Shown here: one piece after another, positions 54,042 through 63,579 of the stretch
How positions within the stretch are numbered: position 1 is the stretch's first letter
How the letters are laid out: each line of letters starts with the position of its first letter
NCBI GenBank assembly: GCA_019414645.1
Contig: DXLP01000001.1
Span: forward strand, 1-64,000
Source: Collinsella sp.
GTDB lineage: Bacteria; Actinomycetota; Coriobacteriia; Coriobacteriales; Coriobacteriaceae
DNA: 64,000 nt
Direction: 5' to 3'
Position numbers and translations under genes: made by a program
Notes under the pieces: generated by a model
Database searches by the model: none
Told to the model about the DNA's origin: nothing
The model's input: only the letters and a program-made list of their open reading frames with translations

Positions 54042-54983
54042 TTAAGCCTTCAGGCTCAGGCCCATGGACTCAAGCTTGTCCTTCACTTCCTCGATCGACT
54101 TAACACCGAAGTTACGGATGTTGAGCAGATCGTTCTCCGAGAACTCAACGAGCTGACGGACCGAGTGAATGCTGGCGCGCTTAAGGCAGTTGTAGGAACG
54201 GACGGAAAGGTCCAGATCCTCGATCTGCTTGTCCAGCTCGGCGTTGTCGTTGGTGACCTCGGGAGCGAAGATCGAAGCCTCCTCCTCGACCTCGGGGGTC
54301 TCGGCAAGGTTCATAAAGGCAGCCATATGCTGGTTGATGATATTGGCAGCCTGGACCACGGCGTCGCGCGGAGCGATGGAGCCGTTGGTCTCGATCTCGA
54401 GGACAAGGCGGTCGTAGTCGGTATGCTGACCGACACGGCAAGCCTCAACGAGCTTGGCGCAACGGGACACCGGCGAGTACAGCGAGTCGACGTGGATCAC
54501 ACCGATGGGATCGTTGTCGCGCTTGTTAGCCTCGCCAGAGACATAGCCGCGGCCATAGCCGATGCGCATGCTCATGGTGAGATGGCCACCCTCGGTGAGC
54601 GTAGCGATGTGCTGCTCGGGGTTGACCAGCTCAAACTCGGACGGAATAAAGAAGTCCGCACCGGTGACCTCGCAGGGGCCGTCAACCGAAATGGTGGCGG
54701 TCGCCTCGTCGGTCGTGCCGAGAGCCCTGAAGACAAGACCCTTGACATTCAGGACGATGTCGGTGACATCCTCGACCATGTTAGGGATGGTCATGAACTC
54801 GTGCTGCGCGCCATCGATCTGAATAGCCTCGACGGCGGCACCCTCGAGCGAGGACAGAAGAACGCGACGAAGGGAGTTACCCAGCGTATCGCCGTAGCCA
54901 CGCTCGAGCGGCTCAACGGAGACACGAGCAGACGTCTCGTTAATCTCTTCGACCTGAACCTGAGGCCTAATGAATTCTGACAT
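54042..54983 (-). CDS. rpoA: RNA polymerase alpha subunit
   Basis: A 313-residue subunit that nucleates assembly of the polymerase and contacts activators and UP elements. The N-terminal domain has EPLERGYGDTLGNSLRRVLL; the C-terminal domain has DLDLSVRSYNCLKRASIHSV and the NIRNFGVKSIEEVKDKL helix-hairpin-helix, joined by an acidic linker. Located between rpsD and rplQ in the usual order. The ATG is preceded by GGAGGTAAT. Confidence 0.97.
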   Translation of the reverse strand: MSEFIRPQVQVEEINETSARVSVEPLERGYGDTLGNSLRRVLLSSLEGAAVEAIQIDGAQHEFMTIPNMVEDVTDIVLNVKGLVFRALGTTDEATATISVDGPCEVTGADFFIPSEFELVNPEQHIATLTEGGHLTMSMRIGYGRGYVSGEANKRDNDPIGVIHVDSLYSPVSRCAKLVEACRVGQHTDYDRLVLEIETNGSIAPRDAVVQAANIINQHMAAFMNLAETPEVEEEASIFAPEVTNDNAELDKQIEDLDLSVRSYNCLKRASIHSVRQLVEFSENDLLNIRNFGVKSIEEVKDKLESMGLSLKA

Positions 54984-55015
54984 GTATTACCTCCAGCCTC
55001 AGCAGCCCGGATGGA

Positions 55016-55612
55016 CTACTTAGAGTAGAGCTCGACGATGAGCTGCTCGTTGATATCACCGCTGATCTGCTCACGCGTCGGCAGAGCGAGCACGTTACCA
55101 GACAGCTTCTCGATATCGACCTCGAGCCAGCCAGGGACCTCGAAACGCTCGGAGGAAATCAGGGCCTCCTTGATGGGGAGGAGGTCACGGAACTTCTCGC
55201 CGACAGCGACGACGTCGCCGGCCTTGACGCGGTAGGACGGGATGTCCACGCGCTTGCCGTTCACGGTGAAGTGACCGTGACGGACGGACTGACGAGCCTC
55301 TTTGCGGGTGCGGGCGAAGCCAAGACGGAAGACGACGTTGTCAAGGCGAGACTCAAGGATGATCATGAGGTTCTCACCGGTGACACCGTTCATCTTACGG
55401 GCCTTGTTGAAGTAGCCGTGGAACTGCTTCTCCAGAACGCCATAGATGAACTTGACCTTCTGCTTCTCACGCAGCTGCATGCCGTACTCAGATTCCTTGC
55501 GACGGCGCTTGGGCTGACGGATAGATTCCTTCTTGCTGCTGTAACCGAGCTCAGCGGGATCGATCCCGAGCTGACGGCAGCGCTTAAGAACAGGAGTCCT
55601 GTCGATTGCCAT
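55016..55612 (-). CDS. rpsD: 30S ribosomal protein S4
   Basis: A 198-residue small-subunit assembly protein. S4 domain: LESRLDNVVFRLGFARTRKE and ARQSVRHGHFTVNGKRVDIPS (quoted in part: RHGHFTVNGKRVDIPSY). The N-terminus has no CxxC zinc pair, so it is the zinc-free form. The order rpsK-rpsD-rpoA is standard. GATCC-rich spacing of 19 bases to rpsK. Confidence 0.97.
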   Translation of the reverse strand: MAIDRTPVLKRCRQLGIDPAELGYSSKKESIRQPKRRRKESEYGMQLREKQKVKFIYGVLEKQFHGYFNKARKMNGVTGENLMIILESRLDNVVFRLGFARTRKEARQSVRHGHFTVNGKRVDIPSYRVKAGDVVAVGEKFRDLLPIKEALISSERFEVPGWLEVDIEKLSGNVLALPTREQISGDINEQLIVELYSK

Positions 55613-55631
55613 ATTGATACGATCCTTTCAG

Positions 55632-56036
55632 TTACACGCGGCGACGCTTCTTGGGGCGGCAGCCGTTGTGCGGGATGGGGGTCTTGTCCTGGATGCTCGA
55701 GACCTCGAGGCCAGCAGCCTGGAGGGAGCGGATGGCGGTCTCACGACCGGAGCCGGGGCCCTTGACGAAGACGGAAACCTTCTTCATACCGTGCTCCATG
55801 GCCTGCTTGGCAGCAGCCTCGGCAGCCATCTGGGCAGCGAACGGCGTGGACTTACGGGAGCCCTTGAAGCCCACCTGGCCAGCCGACTTCCAGGAAATGA
55901 CGTTGCCCTGGGGATCGGTGATCGAAACGATCGTGTTGTTGAACGTAGAACGAATGTGAGCCTGGCCCACGGAAATGTTCTTACGGTCCGCGCGCTTCAG
56001 ACGGGCAGCGCGAACGTTCTTCTTAGCAGTAGCCAT
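55632..56036 (-). CDS. rpsK: 30S ribosomal protein S11
   Basis: A 134-residue platform protein. Typical motifs: [38 protein letters not shown] and the C-terminal [18 protein letters not shown]. Fourteen bases separate it from rpsM. The start ATG follows GGAGCG. Confidence 0.97.
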   Translation of the reverse strand: MATAKKNVRAARLKRADRKNISVGQAHIRSTFNNTIVSITDPQGNVISWKSAGQVGFKGSRKSTPFAAQMAAEAAAKQAMEHGMKKVSVFVKGPGSGRETAIRSLQAAGLEVSSIQDKTPIPHNGCRPKKRRRV

Positions 56037-56050
56037 CTATCTAGCGCTCC

Positions 56051-56425
56051 TTATTTCTTCTTCTTAGCACCGATCTGACGCTTCGGGCCCTTGCGGGTAC
56101 GAGCGTTAGTGTGGGTGCGCTGGCCGCGGACCGGGAGGCCCTTGCGGTGACGAAGGCCGCGGTTGCAGCCGATGTCCATAAGGCGCTTGACGTTCTGGTT
56201 GCGCTCACGGCGGAGGTCGCCCTCAACCATGATCTGGTTCTTATCGATATAATCGCGGATGGCGTTAACCTCATCCTCGGTGAGGTCCTTAACGCGCGTA
56301 TCCACGTTAACGTTGCACTCGACGCAAATCTTCGTCGCAGTGGTGCGGCCGATGCCGTAAATGTAGGTCAGACCGATCTCAACGCGCTTCTCACGCGGGA
56401 GGTCGACACCATTAATACGGGCCAA
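56051..56425 (-). CDS. rpsM: 30S ribosomal protein S13
   Basis: A 124-residue head protein. [20 protein letters not shown] at the N-terminus, [12 protein letters not shown] helix-hairpin region and the C-terminal [20 protein letters not shown]. Translation begins at TTG with GAGGAG about seven bases upstream, unusual for a highly expressed gene. rpmJ ends 14 bases upstream. Confidence 0.97.
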   Translation of the reverse strand: MARINGVDLPREKRVEIGLTYIYGIGRTTATKICVECNVNVDTRVKDLTEDEVNAIRDYIDKNQIMVEGDLRRERNQNVKRLMDIGCNRGLRHRKGLPVRGQRTHTNARTRKGPKRQIGAKKKK

Positions 56426-56439
56426 CGTAGTCTCCTCTC

Positions 56440-56553
56440 TTAACCCTGACGCTGCTTATGACGGGGGTTCTCGCAAATGACGAGGACCTTGCCATGGCGC
56501 CTAATGATTTTGCACTTATCGCACATCTTCTTGACCGAAGGACGTACCTTCAT
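56440..56553 (-). CDS. rpmJ: 50S ribosomal protein L36
   Basis: A 37-residue zinc-type protein: [20 protein letters not shown] at the start, then [15 protein letters not shown], with three cysteines and a histidine for zinc. GGAAGAACG lies before the ATG. It lies between infA and rpsM as usual; the 150-base gap to infA holds a hairpin (56648-56681). Confidence 0.96.
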   Translation of the reverse strand: MKVRPSVKKMCDKCKIIRRHGKVLVICENPRHKQRQG

Positions 56554-56647
56554 CGTTCTTCCTTTCGGTAGCGCTCAAACTACTTCCCTACTATCTACTC
56601 GCCCAGCCGCAGGCGTTTAAAACTATGGCTGGTCTTCACACACAATC

Positions 56648-56681
56648 CGACCGTAGGTTGAGCTAAGCCTGCAGTCGGAAA
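56648..56681 (-). other. hairpin between infA and rpmJ
   Basis: CCGAC/GTCGG outer stem and GTAGG/CCTGC inner stem with G-T pairing, in an unusually long gap of 150 bases inside the ribosomal operon (56554-56703). Without a T-run, it could be an attenuator, an RNA-processing site or a ribosomal protein target. Confidence 0.45.
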
Positions 56682-56703
56682 TGGAGTGCGTGTATGCGTG
56701 CCG

Positions 56704-56922
56704 CTATTTGTAGCGATAGGTGATGCGGCCGCGGGTCAGGTCGTACGGGGAAAGCTCCACGACAACCCTGTCACCGGGGAGAATACGGATGTAATTCATT
56801 CGGATCTTGCCAGAAATGTTGCACAGAACCGAATGACCGTTCTCGAGCTCGACCTTAAACATGGCGTTGGGCAACGGTTCCTTTACCGTACCCTCGAGCT
56901 CAATTGCGTCTTCCTTCTTCAC
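56704..56922 (-). CDS. infA: translation initiation factor IF-1
   Basis: A 72-residue OB-fold factor that binds the A site during initiation. The motifs [40 protein letters not shown] and [18 protein letters not shown] are intact. The GTG at 56922 ([10 protein letters not shown] follows) gives the standard 72 residues; a TTG two codons earlier is the alternative. The upstream purine stretch AGAGAAAGA is weak as a binding site. Located between map and rpmJ. Confidence 0.95.
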   Translation of the reverse strand: MKKEDAIELEGTVKEPLPNAMFKVELENGHSVLCNISGKIRMNYIRILPGDRVVVELSPYDLTRGRITYRYK

Positions 56923-57026
56923 AAGCAATCATCTTTCTCTAGAAAACGACAGCGATTGAGTATTCTACAACACGTATGCACGCATCGTAATAACTTCGTA
57001 ATGGCTCCACAACTAAATGGAACTTG

Positions 57027-57815
57027 TTACATTTCTCCGCCTTGGAGGGAGCACCAAGCACCTTGGGCATCCGTGGTGAGAATCACCGGACCGTCATTGG
57101 TAATGGCGACGGTGTTCTCGTAGTGCGCGGCGGGCAGGTGGTCGTTGGTCGTAACGATCCAACCATCGGAGCCCGTGCTCACATGATTGGAACCCATCGT
57201 TACCATCGGCTCGATAGCGATGACCATACCAGCCTGGAGGCGAACGCCCCTCCCCTTCTTTCCATAGTTAGGAACGTTGGGGTCCTCGTGCATCACGCGG
57301 CCAATGCCATGCCCCACGTAATCACGAAGCACGCCGTAACCGTGAGACTCGGCGAGGGACTGAACAGCATACCCGACGTCCCCGATATGGTTACCGGGAA
57401 CAGCCTGCTCGATGGCAGCCTTAAGGCAATCGCGCGTAACCTCGCACAGGGCCTTGGCCTCGGGCGTGGGGGTGCCGACGAAAAACGTCCAGGCGTTATC
57501 GCCGAGCCAACCGTCGAGAACAGCTCCCGTATCGATGGAGATGATATCGCCATCGCGCAGGATCATATCGGGGTTGGGAATACCGTGGACCACGGCATCG
57601 TTTATTGATGCGCAAATGGTTCCGGGGAACCCGCCGTAACCCTTAAAGGCCGGGGTGCCGCCATGCATGCGGATAATCTGCTCGGCAAGCTGATCGAGTT
57701 CGAAGGTCGACACGCCGGGGCGAACCATGGCTCCAACGTGGCGGAGCGCCATCTTAGATAGCGCTCCTGCCTTCTTCATCTGCTCGATTTGCGTTGCAGA
57801 CTTAATCTTGATCAT
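57027..57815 (-). CDS. map: methionine aminopeptidase, type I
   Basis: A 262-residue metalloprotease that removes the initiator methionine. The metal ligands are visible in SIDTGAVLDGWLGDNAWTF (two aspartates), GHGIGRVMHEDPNVPN (histidine), VIAIEPMV (glutamate) and HYENTVAIT (glutamate); the substrate histidine is in NDAVVHGIP. Its ATG overlaps the adk stop as ATGA. No N-terminal zinc domain, so it is the short class. Confidence 0.96.
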   Translation of the reverse strand: MIKIKSATQIEQMKKAGALSKMALRHVGAMVRPGVSTFELDQLAEQIIRMHGGTPAFKGYGGFPGTICASINDAVVHGIPNPDMILRDGDIISIDTGAVLDGWLGDNAWTFFVGTPTPEAKALCEVTRDCLKAAIEQAVPGNHIGDVGYAVQSLAESHGYGVLRDYVGHGIGRVMHEDPNVPNYGKKGRGVRLQAGMVIAIEPMVTMGSNHVSTGSDGWIVTTNDHLPAAHYENTVAITNDGPVILTTDAQGAWCSLQGGEM

Positions 57816-58438
57816 AGACCGAGAGCCTCTTTGACATCCCCGTACACGGTCTCGCGAGCCTGGTCACCGTTGACCGACTTGAGCAGACCCTGACCACGAT
57901 AGTAGTCGACGAGCGGGCTCGTGGACTTCTCGTAGACGTCGAGACGGTTCTTGATGGTCTCGGGCTTGTCGTCGTCGCGCTGATACATCTCGCCGCCGCA
58001 CTTAGGGCAGGTGACATCGGCAGCGGTGCCGGTGTAACCGCAGGCGCGGCAGGTGCGACGCGAAGACAGACGATCGATGATGACGTCGGGGGCCACATCG
58101 ACCAGAAGGGCGCAGTCGATCTCGCGACCCATGGCGGAGAGCTCGGAATCGAGCGTCACGGCCTGGGCGGTGTTGCGCGGGAAGCCATCGAGGATGAAGC
58201 CCTGCTGGGCGTCATCGGCGGCAAGGCGCTCCTTGACAAGGTCGATCACGAGCTGGTCGGGAACGAGCTCGCCAGCGTCCATGTACTTCTTAGCCTGAAT
58301 ACCAAGCTCGGTGCCACCCTTGACGGCAGCACGCAGCAGGTCGCCCGTGGAAATGTGAGCGACGCCAAACTCGGCGACGAGCTCCTGTGCGACGGTGCCC
58401 TTACCGGCACCCGGAGCTCCGAGCAATACGAGGTTCAT
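57812..58438 (-). CDS. adk: adenylate kinase with zinc-finger lid
   Basis: A 208-residue enzyme interconverting AMP, ADP and ATP. P-loop GAPGAGKGT near residue 8, AMP-binding STGDLLRAAV and ILDGFPRNTAQA, and a LID with four cysteines (CRACGYTG and CPKCGG), the zinc-binding form common in Gram-positives. The ATG at 58438 has GAGGAGGA six bases upstream, better than a TTG two codons earlier. It overlaps map by four bases and follows secY by 18 bases. Confidence 0.96.
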   Translation of the reverse strand: MNLVLLGAPGAGKGTVAQELVAEFGVAHISTGDLLRAAVKGGTELGIQAKKYMDAGELVPDQLVIDLVKERLAADDAQQGFILDGFPRNTAQAVTLDSELSAMGREIDCALLVDVAPDVIIDRLSSRRTCRACGYTGTAADVTCPKCGGEMYQRDDDKPETIKNRLDVYEKSTSPLVDYYRGQGLLKSVNGDQARETVYGDVKEALGL

Positions 58439-58456
58439 GAGCAATCCTCCTCTAGC

Positions 58457-59743
58457 CTATTTAAAGAATCCATCGTAATCATACATCTTGATCTGGCCTT
58501 CGAGCTTATCGACCGTGTCGAGCACGACGCCGACCATGATGAGGATGGACGTGCCGCCAAATGCCTGGATCAGATGATTACCCGTGAAGGAGAAGATGAT
58601 AGAAGGCACGATGGCGATGAGCGCCAAAAAGACAGCGCTGGGAAGCGTGATCTTGTTGAGCGCGTTCTTGATGTAGGCCGCGGTAGCCCTACCCGGACGG
58701 ACGCCCGGAATAAAGCCGCCCTGCTTCTTAAGGTTGTCGGCCGTGTCATCAGGGTTGAACACCATGGAGGTGTAGAAGTACGCGAAGAACACGATGAGGA
58801 CAACGTTAAGCACCCAGTTGAGCCAACCGGTCGAAAGCGCAGAGGCAACTGCCTGGATCCAGCCGATACCGGGGAAGAACACGGCAATCTGGGCCGGGAA
58901 GTACAGCAGCGCCGAAGCGAAGATGATCGGCACGACGCCCGCAGTGTTGACCTTGATGGGCAGGTAGGTGGTCTGGCCACCCATCATGCGACGGCCCACG
59001 ACGCGCTTAGCGTAGGAGACCGGAATGCGGCGCTGGCCGCGCTCAAGGAAAACAATCAGCGGGATAACCAGCAAGATGATGGCGCAGATGATCACCATGG
59101 TGATGATGCCACCGGCATTGCCCTCGGTGCTGGAGAAGATCGCCTGCGGCAGGCCGGCCATGATGTTCGCGAAGATGATCAGCGACATGCCATTGCCGAT
59201 ACCGCGCTGGGTGATGAGCTCACCAATCCACATGATCAGCATGGCGCCCGCGGTGAGCGTGCCGACGATCATGAGGTCGAAGATGATCTCGGGAGCGCCG
59301 GCGCCAGTAAAGCTGATGCCGAAGCTCTTAAAGAGGAAGAGGTAACCCACGGAGTTGAGGATTGCCAGAGCCAGGGTGAGGTAACGCGAATACTGCGTAA
59401 CCTTGGTCTGACCGACCTCGCCCTCGCGGGCAAGCTCATGCAGGGAAGGCACAACGGCCTGGAGCATCTGGAGGATGATCGAGCTGGTGATGTAAGGCAT
59501 GATGCCCAGGGAGAACACCGAAACATAGCTCAACGCGCCACCAGAGAAAAGATTCAGGAGGGCCATAGCACCTGCGGCGACCGAATTGTTATCGGTCGAG
59601 AAAAGGCCCAGCATCCCCTGGAAGGGAATGCCGGGCACAGGAACGTGCGCACCAATGCGGTACACGACGAGCATAGCTATGGTAAAAAGAATCTTTTCGC
59701 GCAATTCTTTGATGCGGAAAGCATTCTTAAGACCATTTAGCAC
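58457..59743 (-). CDS. secY: preprotein translocase channel subunit SecY
   Basis: A 428-residue channel with ten membrane segments, partner of SecA. N-terminal [20 protein letters not shown], the plug region HVPVPGIP, later [15 protein letters not shown] (cytoplasmic loop that binds the ribosome and SecA) and [20 protein letters not shown] at the C-terminus. Translation starts at GTG, overlapping the end of rplO by seven bases, so it is coupled to L15 synthesis. Confidence 0.97.
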   Translation of the reverse strand: MLNGLKNAFRIKELREKILFTIAMLVVYRIGAHVPVPGIPFQGMLGLFSTDNNSVAAGAMALLNLFSGGALSYVSVFSLGIMPYITSSIILQMLQAVVPSLHELAREGEVGQTKVTQYSRYLTLALAILNSVGYLFLFKSFGISFTGAGAPEIIFDLMIVGTLTAGAMLIMWIGELITQRGIGNGMSLIIFANIMAGLPQAIFSSTEGNAGGIITMVIICAIILLVIPLIVFLERGQRRIPVSYAKRVVGRRMMGGQTTYLPIKVNTAGVVPIIFASALLYFPAQIAVFFPGIGWIQAVASALSTGWLNWVLNVVLIVFFAYFYTSMVFNPDDTADNLKKQGGFIPGVRPGRATAAYIKNALNKITLPSAVFLALIAIVPSIIFSFTGNHLIQAFGGTSILIMVGVVLDTVDKLEGQIKMYDYDGFFK

Positions 59744-60186
59744 GGCAGCTCGACCTTTCCGCCGGCGGCCTCGATCTTGGCCTGCGCAGAAGCGCTGACC
59801 TTGTCGACCTTGACCGTGAACTTCTTGGTGAGCTCACCATTGCCGAGCACCTTGACGGGCTCGAACTCGCTCTTGGTGATGCGAGCGGCCTTAAGAGCGG
59901 CACCGTCGATCACAGCGCCGTCCTCGAACTTGCGCTCGAGACGCTCAACGTTAACGGCGGTGTACTCGATACGACGGGGGTTGCGGAAGCCCGGAAGCTT
60001 GGGCAGGCGCATAGCCAGCGGAGTCTGGCCACCCTCGAAGCCGGCACCCTTGGTGCCGCCAGAGCGGGAACCCTGGCCCTTCTGACCGCGGCCAGAAGTG
60101 GTGCCGTGACCCGAAGAATTGCCACGGCCGACGCGCTTGCGGTTCTTGGTGGAACCGGGCGCGGGAGTAAGATCGTGAAGCTGCAT
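59737..60186 (-). CDS. rplO: 50S ribosomal protein L15
   Basis: A 149-residue protein with the glycine-rich N-terminus ([20 protein letters not shown]) and the [20 protein letters not shown] segment. Standard position between rpmD and secY, three bases from rpmD and overlapping secY. Confidence 0.97.
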   Translation of the reverse strand: MQLHDLTPAPGSTKNRKRVGRGNSSGHGTTSGRGQKGQGSRSGGTKGAGFEGGQTPLAMRLPKLPGFRNPRRIEYTAVNVERLERKFEDGAVIDGAALKAARITKSEFEPVKVLGNGELTKKFTVKVDKVSASAQAKIEAAGGKVELPC

Positions 60187-60189
60187 TTG

Positions 60190-60372
60190 CTACTCCTCTA
60201 CAATCTCGACAAGGTGCTTGACCTTGAAGATCATGCCGCGGACGGACTCGTTGTCAGCAATCTCGCGAACCTCGCGGATCCTGTGGAGACCGAGGGCACG
60301 GACAGTACGGACCTGGTCCTGCTTGCAACCATTGGTGCTGCGGACCTGCTTGATCTTGATGGTGTCAGCCAT
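60190..60372 (-). CDS. rpmD: 50S ribosomal protein L30
   Basis: A 60-residue protein: IKIKQVRSTNGCKQDQVRTV and RALGLHRIREVREIADNESV, complete for the bacterial form. Two bases separate it from rpsE and three from rplO. Confidence 0.97.
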   Translation of the reverse strand: MADTIKIKQVRSTNGCKQDQVRTVRALGLHRIREVREIADNESVRGMIFKVKHLVEIVEE

Positions 60373-60374
60373 GC

Positions 60375-60899
60375 TTAGTTCTCCTTACCGACGAACATCT
60401 CGGAGACCGTCAGGCCACGGCGAGCCGCGACGTCCTCAGGGCTGGAGAGCTCCTTGAGGCCCTCGACGGCAGCCTTGATGATGTTGAGGCCGTTGTCGGT
60501 ACCGAGGGACTTGGACAGGACGTTCTTGATGCCAGCAAGCTCGAAGAGGGGACGCACAGCGCCGCCGGCGATAACGCCGGTACCCTCGACAGCGGGCTTG
60601 ATGATGATGCGACCGGCACCAAAGTGGCCGAGAACCTCGTGCGGGATGGTGCCCTGCTCGGTCACCGGCACGTGGAACATGTTCTTCTTGGCATCGAGAG
60701 ACGCCTTGGAGATGGCCATGGGCACCTCAGCGGACTTGCCCATGCCAACGCCGACGTTGCCCTTGCCGTCGCCAACGACGACGAGAGCGACGAGGCTCAT
60801 GCGACGACCACCCTTGACGGTCTTCGACACGCGGTTGATGTAAACGACGCGCTCCTCGAACTCGGAGGCCTCGCGCTGCTGCTTCTGATTACGAGCCAT
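60375..60899 (-). CDS. rpsE: 30S ribosomal protein S5
   Basis: A 174-residue decoding-fidelity protein: [20 protein letters not shown] double-stranded RNA-binding-like domain and [21 protein letters not shown]-terminal domain. Located between rplR and rpmD. Confidence 0.97.
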   Translation of the reverse strand: MARNQKQQREASEFEERVVYINRVSKTVKGGRRMSLVALVVVGDGKGNVGVGMGKSAEVPMAISKASLDAKKNMFHVPVTEQGTIPHEVLGHFGAGRIIIKPAVEGTGVIAGGAVRPLFELAGIKNVLSKSLGTDNGLNIIKAAVEGLKELSSPEDVAARRGLTVSEMFVGKEN

Positions 60900-60913
60900 G
60901 TGCTACATACCTC

Positions 60914-61282
60914 CTAGAACTCGAGACCGGCGGCACGAGCACCGTCGGCGAGGGCCTTGACGCGGCCATGGTAGATACGGCCACCACGATCGAAAGCGAC
61001 CTTGGTGATGCCGGCCTCGATGGCACGCTTGCCAACGAGCTGACCGACCTTCTCCGCGGCCTCCTTGTTCGAGGTGTGGGTGCCCTTGAACTCGGCCTCG
61101 AGGGTCGAGGCAGAGACGAGCGTCAGGCTGGAGCCCTTGCTGTCGTCGATGATCTGGGCATAGATGTTGGCGTTAGTACGGGTCACGCGAAGACGCGGAC
61201 GCTCGGCGGTACCCGAGACCTTGCCGCGAACACGACGCTGACGACGCTTGAGGCCTTCCAGCTTCGCCTTATGCTTGTTCAT
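60914..61282 (-). CDS. rplR: 50S ribosomal protein L18
   Basis: A 122-residue 5S rRNA-binding protein: [20 protein letters not shown] and [20 protein letters not shown]. Complete; 14 bases upstream of rpsE. Confidence 0.97.
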   Translation of the reverse strand: MNKHKAKLEGLKRRQRRVRGKVSGTAERPRLRVTRTNANIYAQIIDDSKGSSLTLVSASTLEAEFKGTHTSNKEAAEKVGQLVGKRAIEAGITKVAFDRGGRIYHGRVKALADGARAAGLEF

Positions 61283-61357
61283 ACGTAAACTCCTAAAAAG
61301 GTTGATCTTGCCAGCACCTAACGGGGTGCTGGTCTTATGCGAGTAAGTCGGTTACGA

Positions 61358-61894
61358 CTACTTGGCGGCCTTACCCAGCTTGCGGCGGATGTGCTCGCCA
61401 ACATAGTGGATACCCTTGCCCTTGTAAGGCTCGGGAGGACGATGGCCGCGGATCTCAGCGGCGATCTGACCGACCTGCTGCTTGTTGATACCCTTGACGT
61501 TCACGTGGGTGTTGTCGGGAACCTCGAAGGTGATGCCCTCGGGAGCCTCGACGATCACGGGGTGCGAGAAGCCCAGGGAGAACTCGAGGTTCTTGCCCTT
61601 CTGCTGCACGCGGTAACCGACGCCGGCGAGCTCGAGCTTCTTCTCGAAGCCCTCGGAAACGCCAACAACCATGTTGTGGATGAGGGCGCGGGTGAGGCCG
61701 TGGCGGGCACGGGTCTCACGCTCGTCGTCGGGACGGGAAACGGTGAGGACGTTGTCCTCGACGTTGATGGTGAGCTTCTCAAAAACATCGAGCTCGAGCT
61801 GGCCCTTGGGGCCCTTGACGACAACGTTGTTGCCGTTGACTGCCACTTCGACTCCGGCGGGAATCTGGACAGGCTTATTACCGATACGAGACAC
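61358..61894 (-). CDS. rplF: 50S ribosomal protein L6
   Basis: A 178-residue protein: [20 protein letters not shown] at the N-terminus and the conserved [22 protein letters not shown] [23 protein letters not shown] start with AAGGAG upstream. A 75-base gap follows before rplR. Confidence 0.97.
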   Translation of the reverse strand: MSRIGNKPVQIPAGVEVAVNGNNVVVKGPKGQLELDVFEKLTINVEDNVLTVSRPDDERETRARHGLTRALIHNMVVGVSEGFEKKLELAGVGYRVQQKGKNLEFSLGFSHPVIVEAPEGITFEVPDNTHVNVKGINKQQVGQIAAEIRGHRPPEPYKGKGIHYVGEHIRRKLGKAAK

Positions 61895-61927
61895 GGTGAT
61901 CTCCTTTCCTTCTACCTACCGACCGAA

Positions 61928-62326
61928 TTACCAGACGTAAGCGATGATCTCGCCGCCGACGTTGTGCTTGCGAGCATCGCGGTCGGTCATAACGCCATGG
62001 CTGGTGGAAATAATGGCGGTACCAAGGCCACCGCGGACGCGGGGCATGTCGGCAACGCCGGTGTACTTACGCAGGCCCGGCTTGGAAATGCGGCGGATGC
62101 CGTTGATGACCTTAGCCTTCTTGGGACCATACTTAAGCGTGATGTGCAGAGTCTTCTGGGGAACGGTGTCCTCGACATCGTAGCCCTCGATGTAGCCCTC
62201 CTCGTGCAGAACACGAGCGATCTCGACGAGCTTCTTGCTGCTCGGCATGGAGACCGTGGCCTTGTTCACAGAGTTAGCGTTACGGATGCGCGTAAGCATA
62301 TCTGCGATCGGGTCTGTAAGGTTCAT
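61928..62326 (-). CDS. rpsH: 30S ribosomal protein S8
   Basis: A 132-residue protein: [20 protein letters not shown] at the start and [20 protein letters not shown] near the C-terminus. AAGGAG precedes the ATG. In E. coli S8 represses the spc operon by binding the rplE leader; here rplE is the first gene of the transcript, so the same control is possible. Confidence 0.97.
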   Translation of the reverse strand: MNLTDPIADMLTRIRNANSVNKATVSMPSSKKLVEIARVLHEEGYIEGYDVEDTVPQKTLHITLKYGPKKAKVINGIRRISKPGLRKYTGVADMPRVRGGLGTAIISTSHGVMTDRDARKHNVGGEIIAYVW

Positions 62327-62445
62327 ACAGATTCTCCTTCGTTCTTGATGAACACGTGCTCTTGGTTCTTCGCCGCCCTTAACGGCAAAGCCTAACTAGC
62401 GCGTTTTCCCTGTTCCAAACTGATGCTTGAAACGCTGGTAGTGAC

Positions 62446-62631
62446 TTACCAGCTGGCCTTCTTAACGCCGGGAAGCTCGCCCTTGAGTGCAAGCTCACGG
62501 AAGCAGACACGGCACAGGCCGAACTTGCGGTACACAGAGTGCGGACGGCCGCAGCGCTGGCAGCGCGTGTACTCACGAGTAGAGAACTTCTGCTTGCGAT
62601 TGCACTTGACGATCATCGATGTCTTAGCCAC
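62446..62631 (-). CDS. rpsN: 30S ribosomal protein S14, zinc type
   Basis: A 61-residue protein with [20 protein letters not shown], two CxxC pairs for zinc, the short Gram-positive-type S14. GTG start with GGAGG about six bases upstream. The 119-base gap to rpsH contains no gene. Confidence 0.96.
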   Translation of the reverse strand: MAKTSMIVKCNRKQKFSTREYTRCQRCGRPHSVYRKFGLCRVCFRELALKGELPGVKKASW

Positions 62632-62665
62632 TTATATCCTCCTCACATAGAGTATTGTTCGCCCC

Positions 62666-62695
62666 AAGCGCCGCCCCCTTGTGGGAACGGCGCTT
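62666..62695. other. hairpin between rplE and rpsN
   Basis: AAGCGCCG (62666-62673) pairs with CGGCGCTT (62688-62695). It lies 16 bases after the rplE stop inside the operon and could attenuate or stabilise the transcript; the plus-strand side is followed by TTAGG, the minus-strand side by GGGGCG, so termination on the minus strand is unlikely to be strong. Confidence 0.45.
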
Positions 62696-62710
62696 TTAGG
62701 GCAGGTGAAC

Positions 62711-63268
62711 CTATTTCTTGAACGGGAAACCGAAGGCGTCCAGAAGGGCCTTGGCCTCCTCATCGGTGTTGGCGGTGGTCACGAAAGTGATGTCCATACC
62801 ACGCTGGTGATCGACGGAGTCGAAGTCGATCTCGGGGAAGATGAGCTGCTCGGTGACGCCCATGGAGAAGTTACCACGGCCGTCGAAGCTCTTGGCGGAG
62901 ATGCCGCGGAAGTCGCGGATACGGGGGATCGCGACGGAGGTCAGACGATCGAAGAACTCCCACATACGGTCGCCACGCAGGGTAACCTTGCAGCCGATCG
63001 GCATACCAGCGCGCAGGCGGAAGGTAGCGATGGACTTGCGGGCACGGGTGATCATCGGCTGCTGGCCGGTGATGGCGCGCAGGTCGCGCACGGCACCGTC
63101 GATGGCCTTGGAATCGGTAGCGGCCTCGCCGACACCCATGTTCACGACGATCTTCTCAAACTTGGGGATCATCATGACGTTCTCGTACTGGAACTTGTCC
63201 TGAAGCTGCTGCTTGACCTCGTTGTTGTACTTGGTCTTCAGACGCGGCACATACTTCTCTTCTGCCAT
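62711..63268 (-). CDS. rplE: 50S ribosomal protein L5
   Basis: A 185-residue 5S rRNA-binding protein: [40 protein letters not shown] and [26 protein letters not shown] precedes the ATG by six bases. It is the first gene of the ribosomal cluster in this window: the usual upstream rplX and rplN are not present, and a promoter-like sequence lies about 140 bases upstream. Confidence 0.97.
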   Translation of the reverse strand: MAEEKYVPRLKTKYNNEVKQQLQDKFQYENVMMIPKFEKIVVNMGVGEAATDSKAIDGAVRDLRAITGQQPMITRARKSIATFRLRAGMPIGCKVTLRGDRMWEFFDRLTSVAIPRIRDFRGISAKSFDGRGNFSMGVTEQLIFPEIDFDSVDHQRGMDITFVTTANTDEEAKALLDAFGFPFKK

Positions 63269-63405
63269 TGTTCACTCCTTCTTGGGGTTTTAAGCACGGG
63301 GCGTGGCCACGATGGGTTGTCCTCGTGCCTCCTGGCTGCATCCGCGCCGCTCATGGCATTTCGCGGTTTGGACTCGACGCAGCAGGAGCCGACAAAACAA
63401 TCGGT

Positions 63406-63434
63406 ACTATACGCGCATCGGGAGCGTATTTCCA
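63406..63434 (-). promoter_or_regulatory. putative promoter of the rplE operon
   Basis: Read on the minus strand, TGGAAA (63429-63434) and TATAGT (63406-63411) are separated by 17 nt. It gives a leader of about 130 nt before rplE, long enough for control by a ribosomal protein such as S8. Confidence 0.5.
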
Positions 63435-63495
63435 GAAAAACCTCGTCTGCCTGCACAACTCCACAACTCCCCCGCACAAATTGATCCCAAAAAGC

Positions 63496-63562
63496 AGTTG
63501 CGGTGAAATAGGGACTGTTTGGCGGCCTAACAGGCTTAAACAGTCCGTATTTCACCGCAACT
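63496..63562. repeat. inverted repeat, TGCGGTGAAATAGGGACT family, copy 2
   Basis: Arms 63496-63520 and 63538-63562 (25 nt each, one mismatch) around a 17-nt centre. The outer 18-20 nt of each arm are the same as in the copy at 23533-23599. Confidence 0.85.
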
Positions 63563-63579
63563 TATTGGTGGGGATGCGA

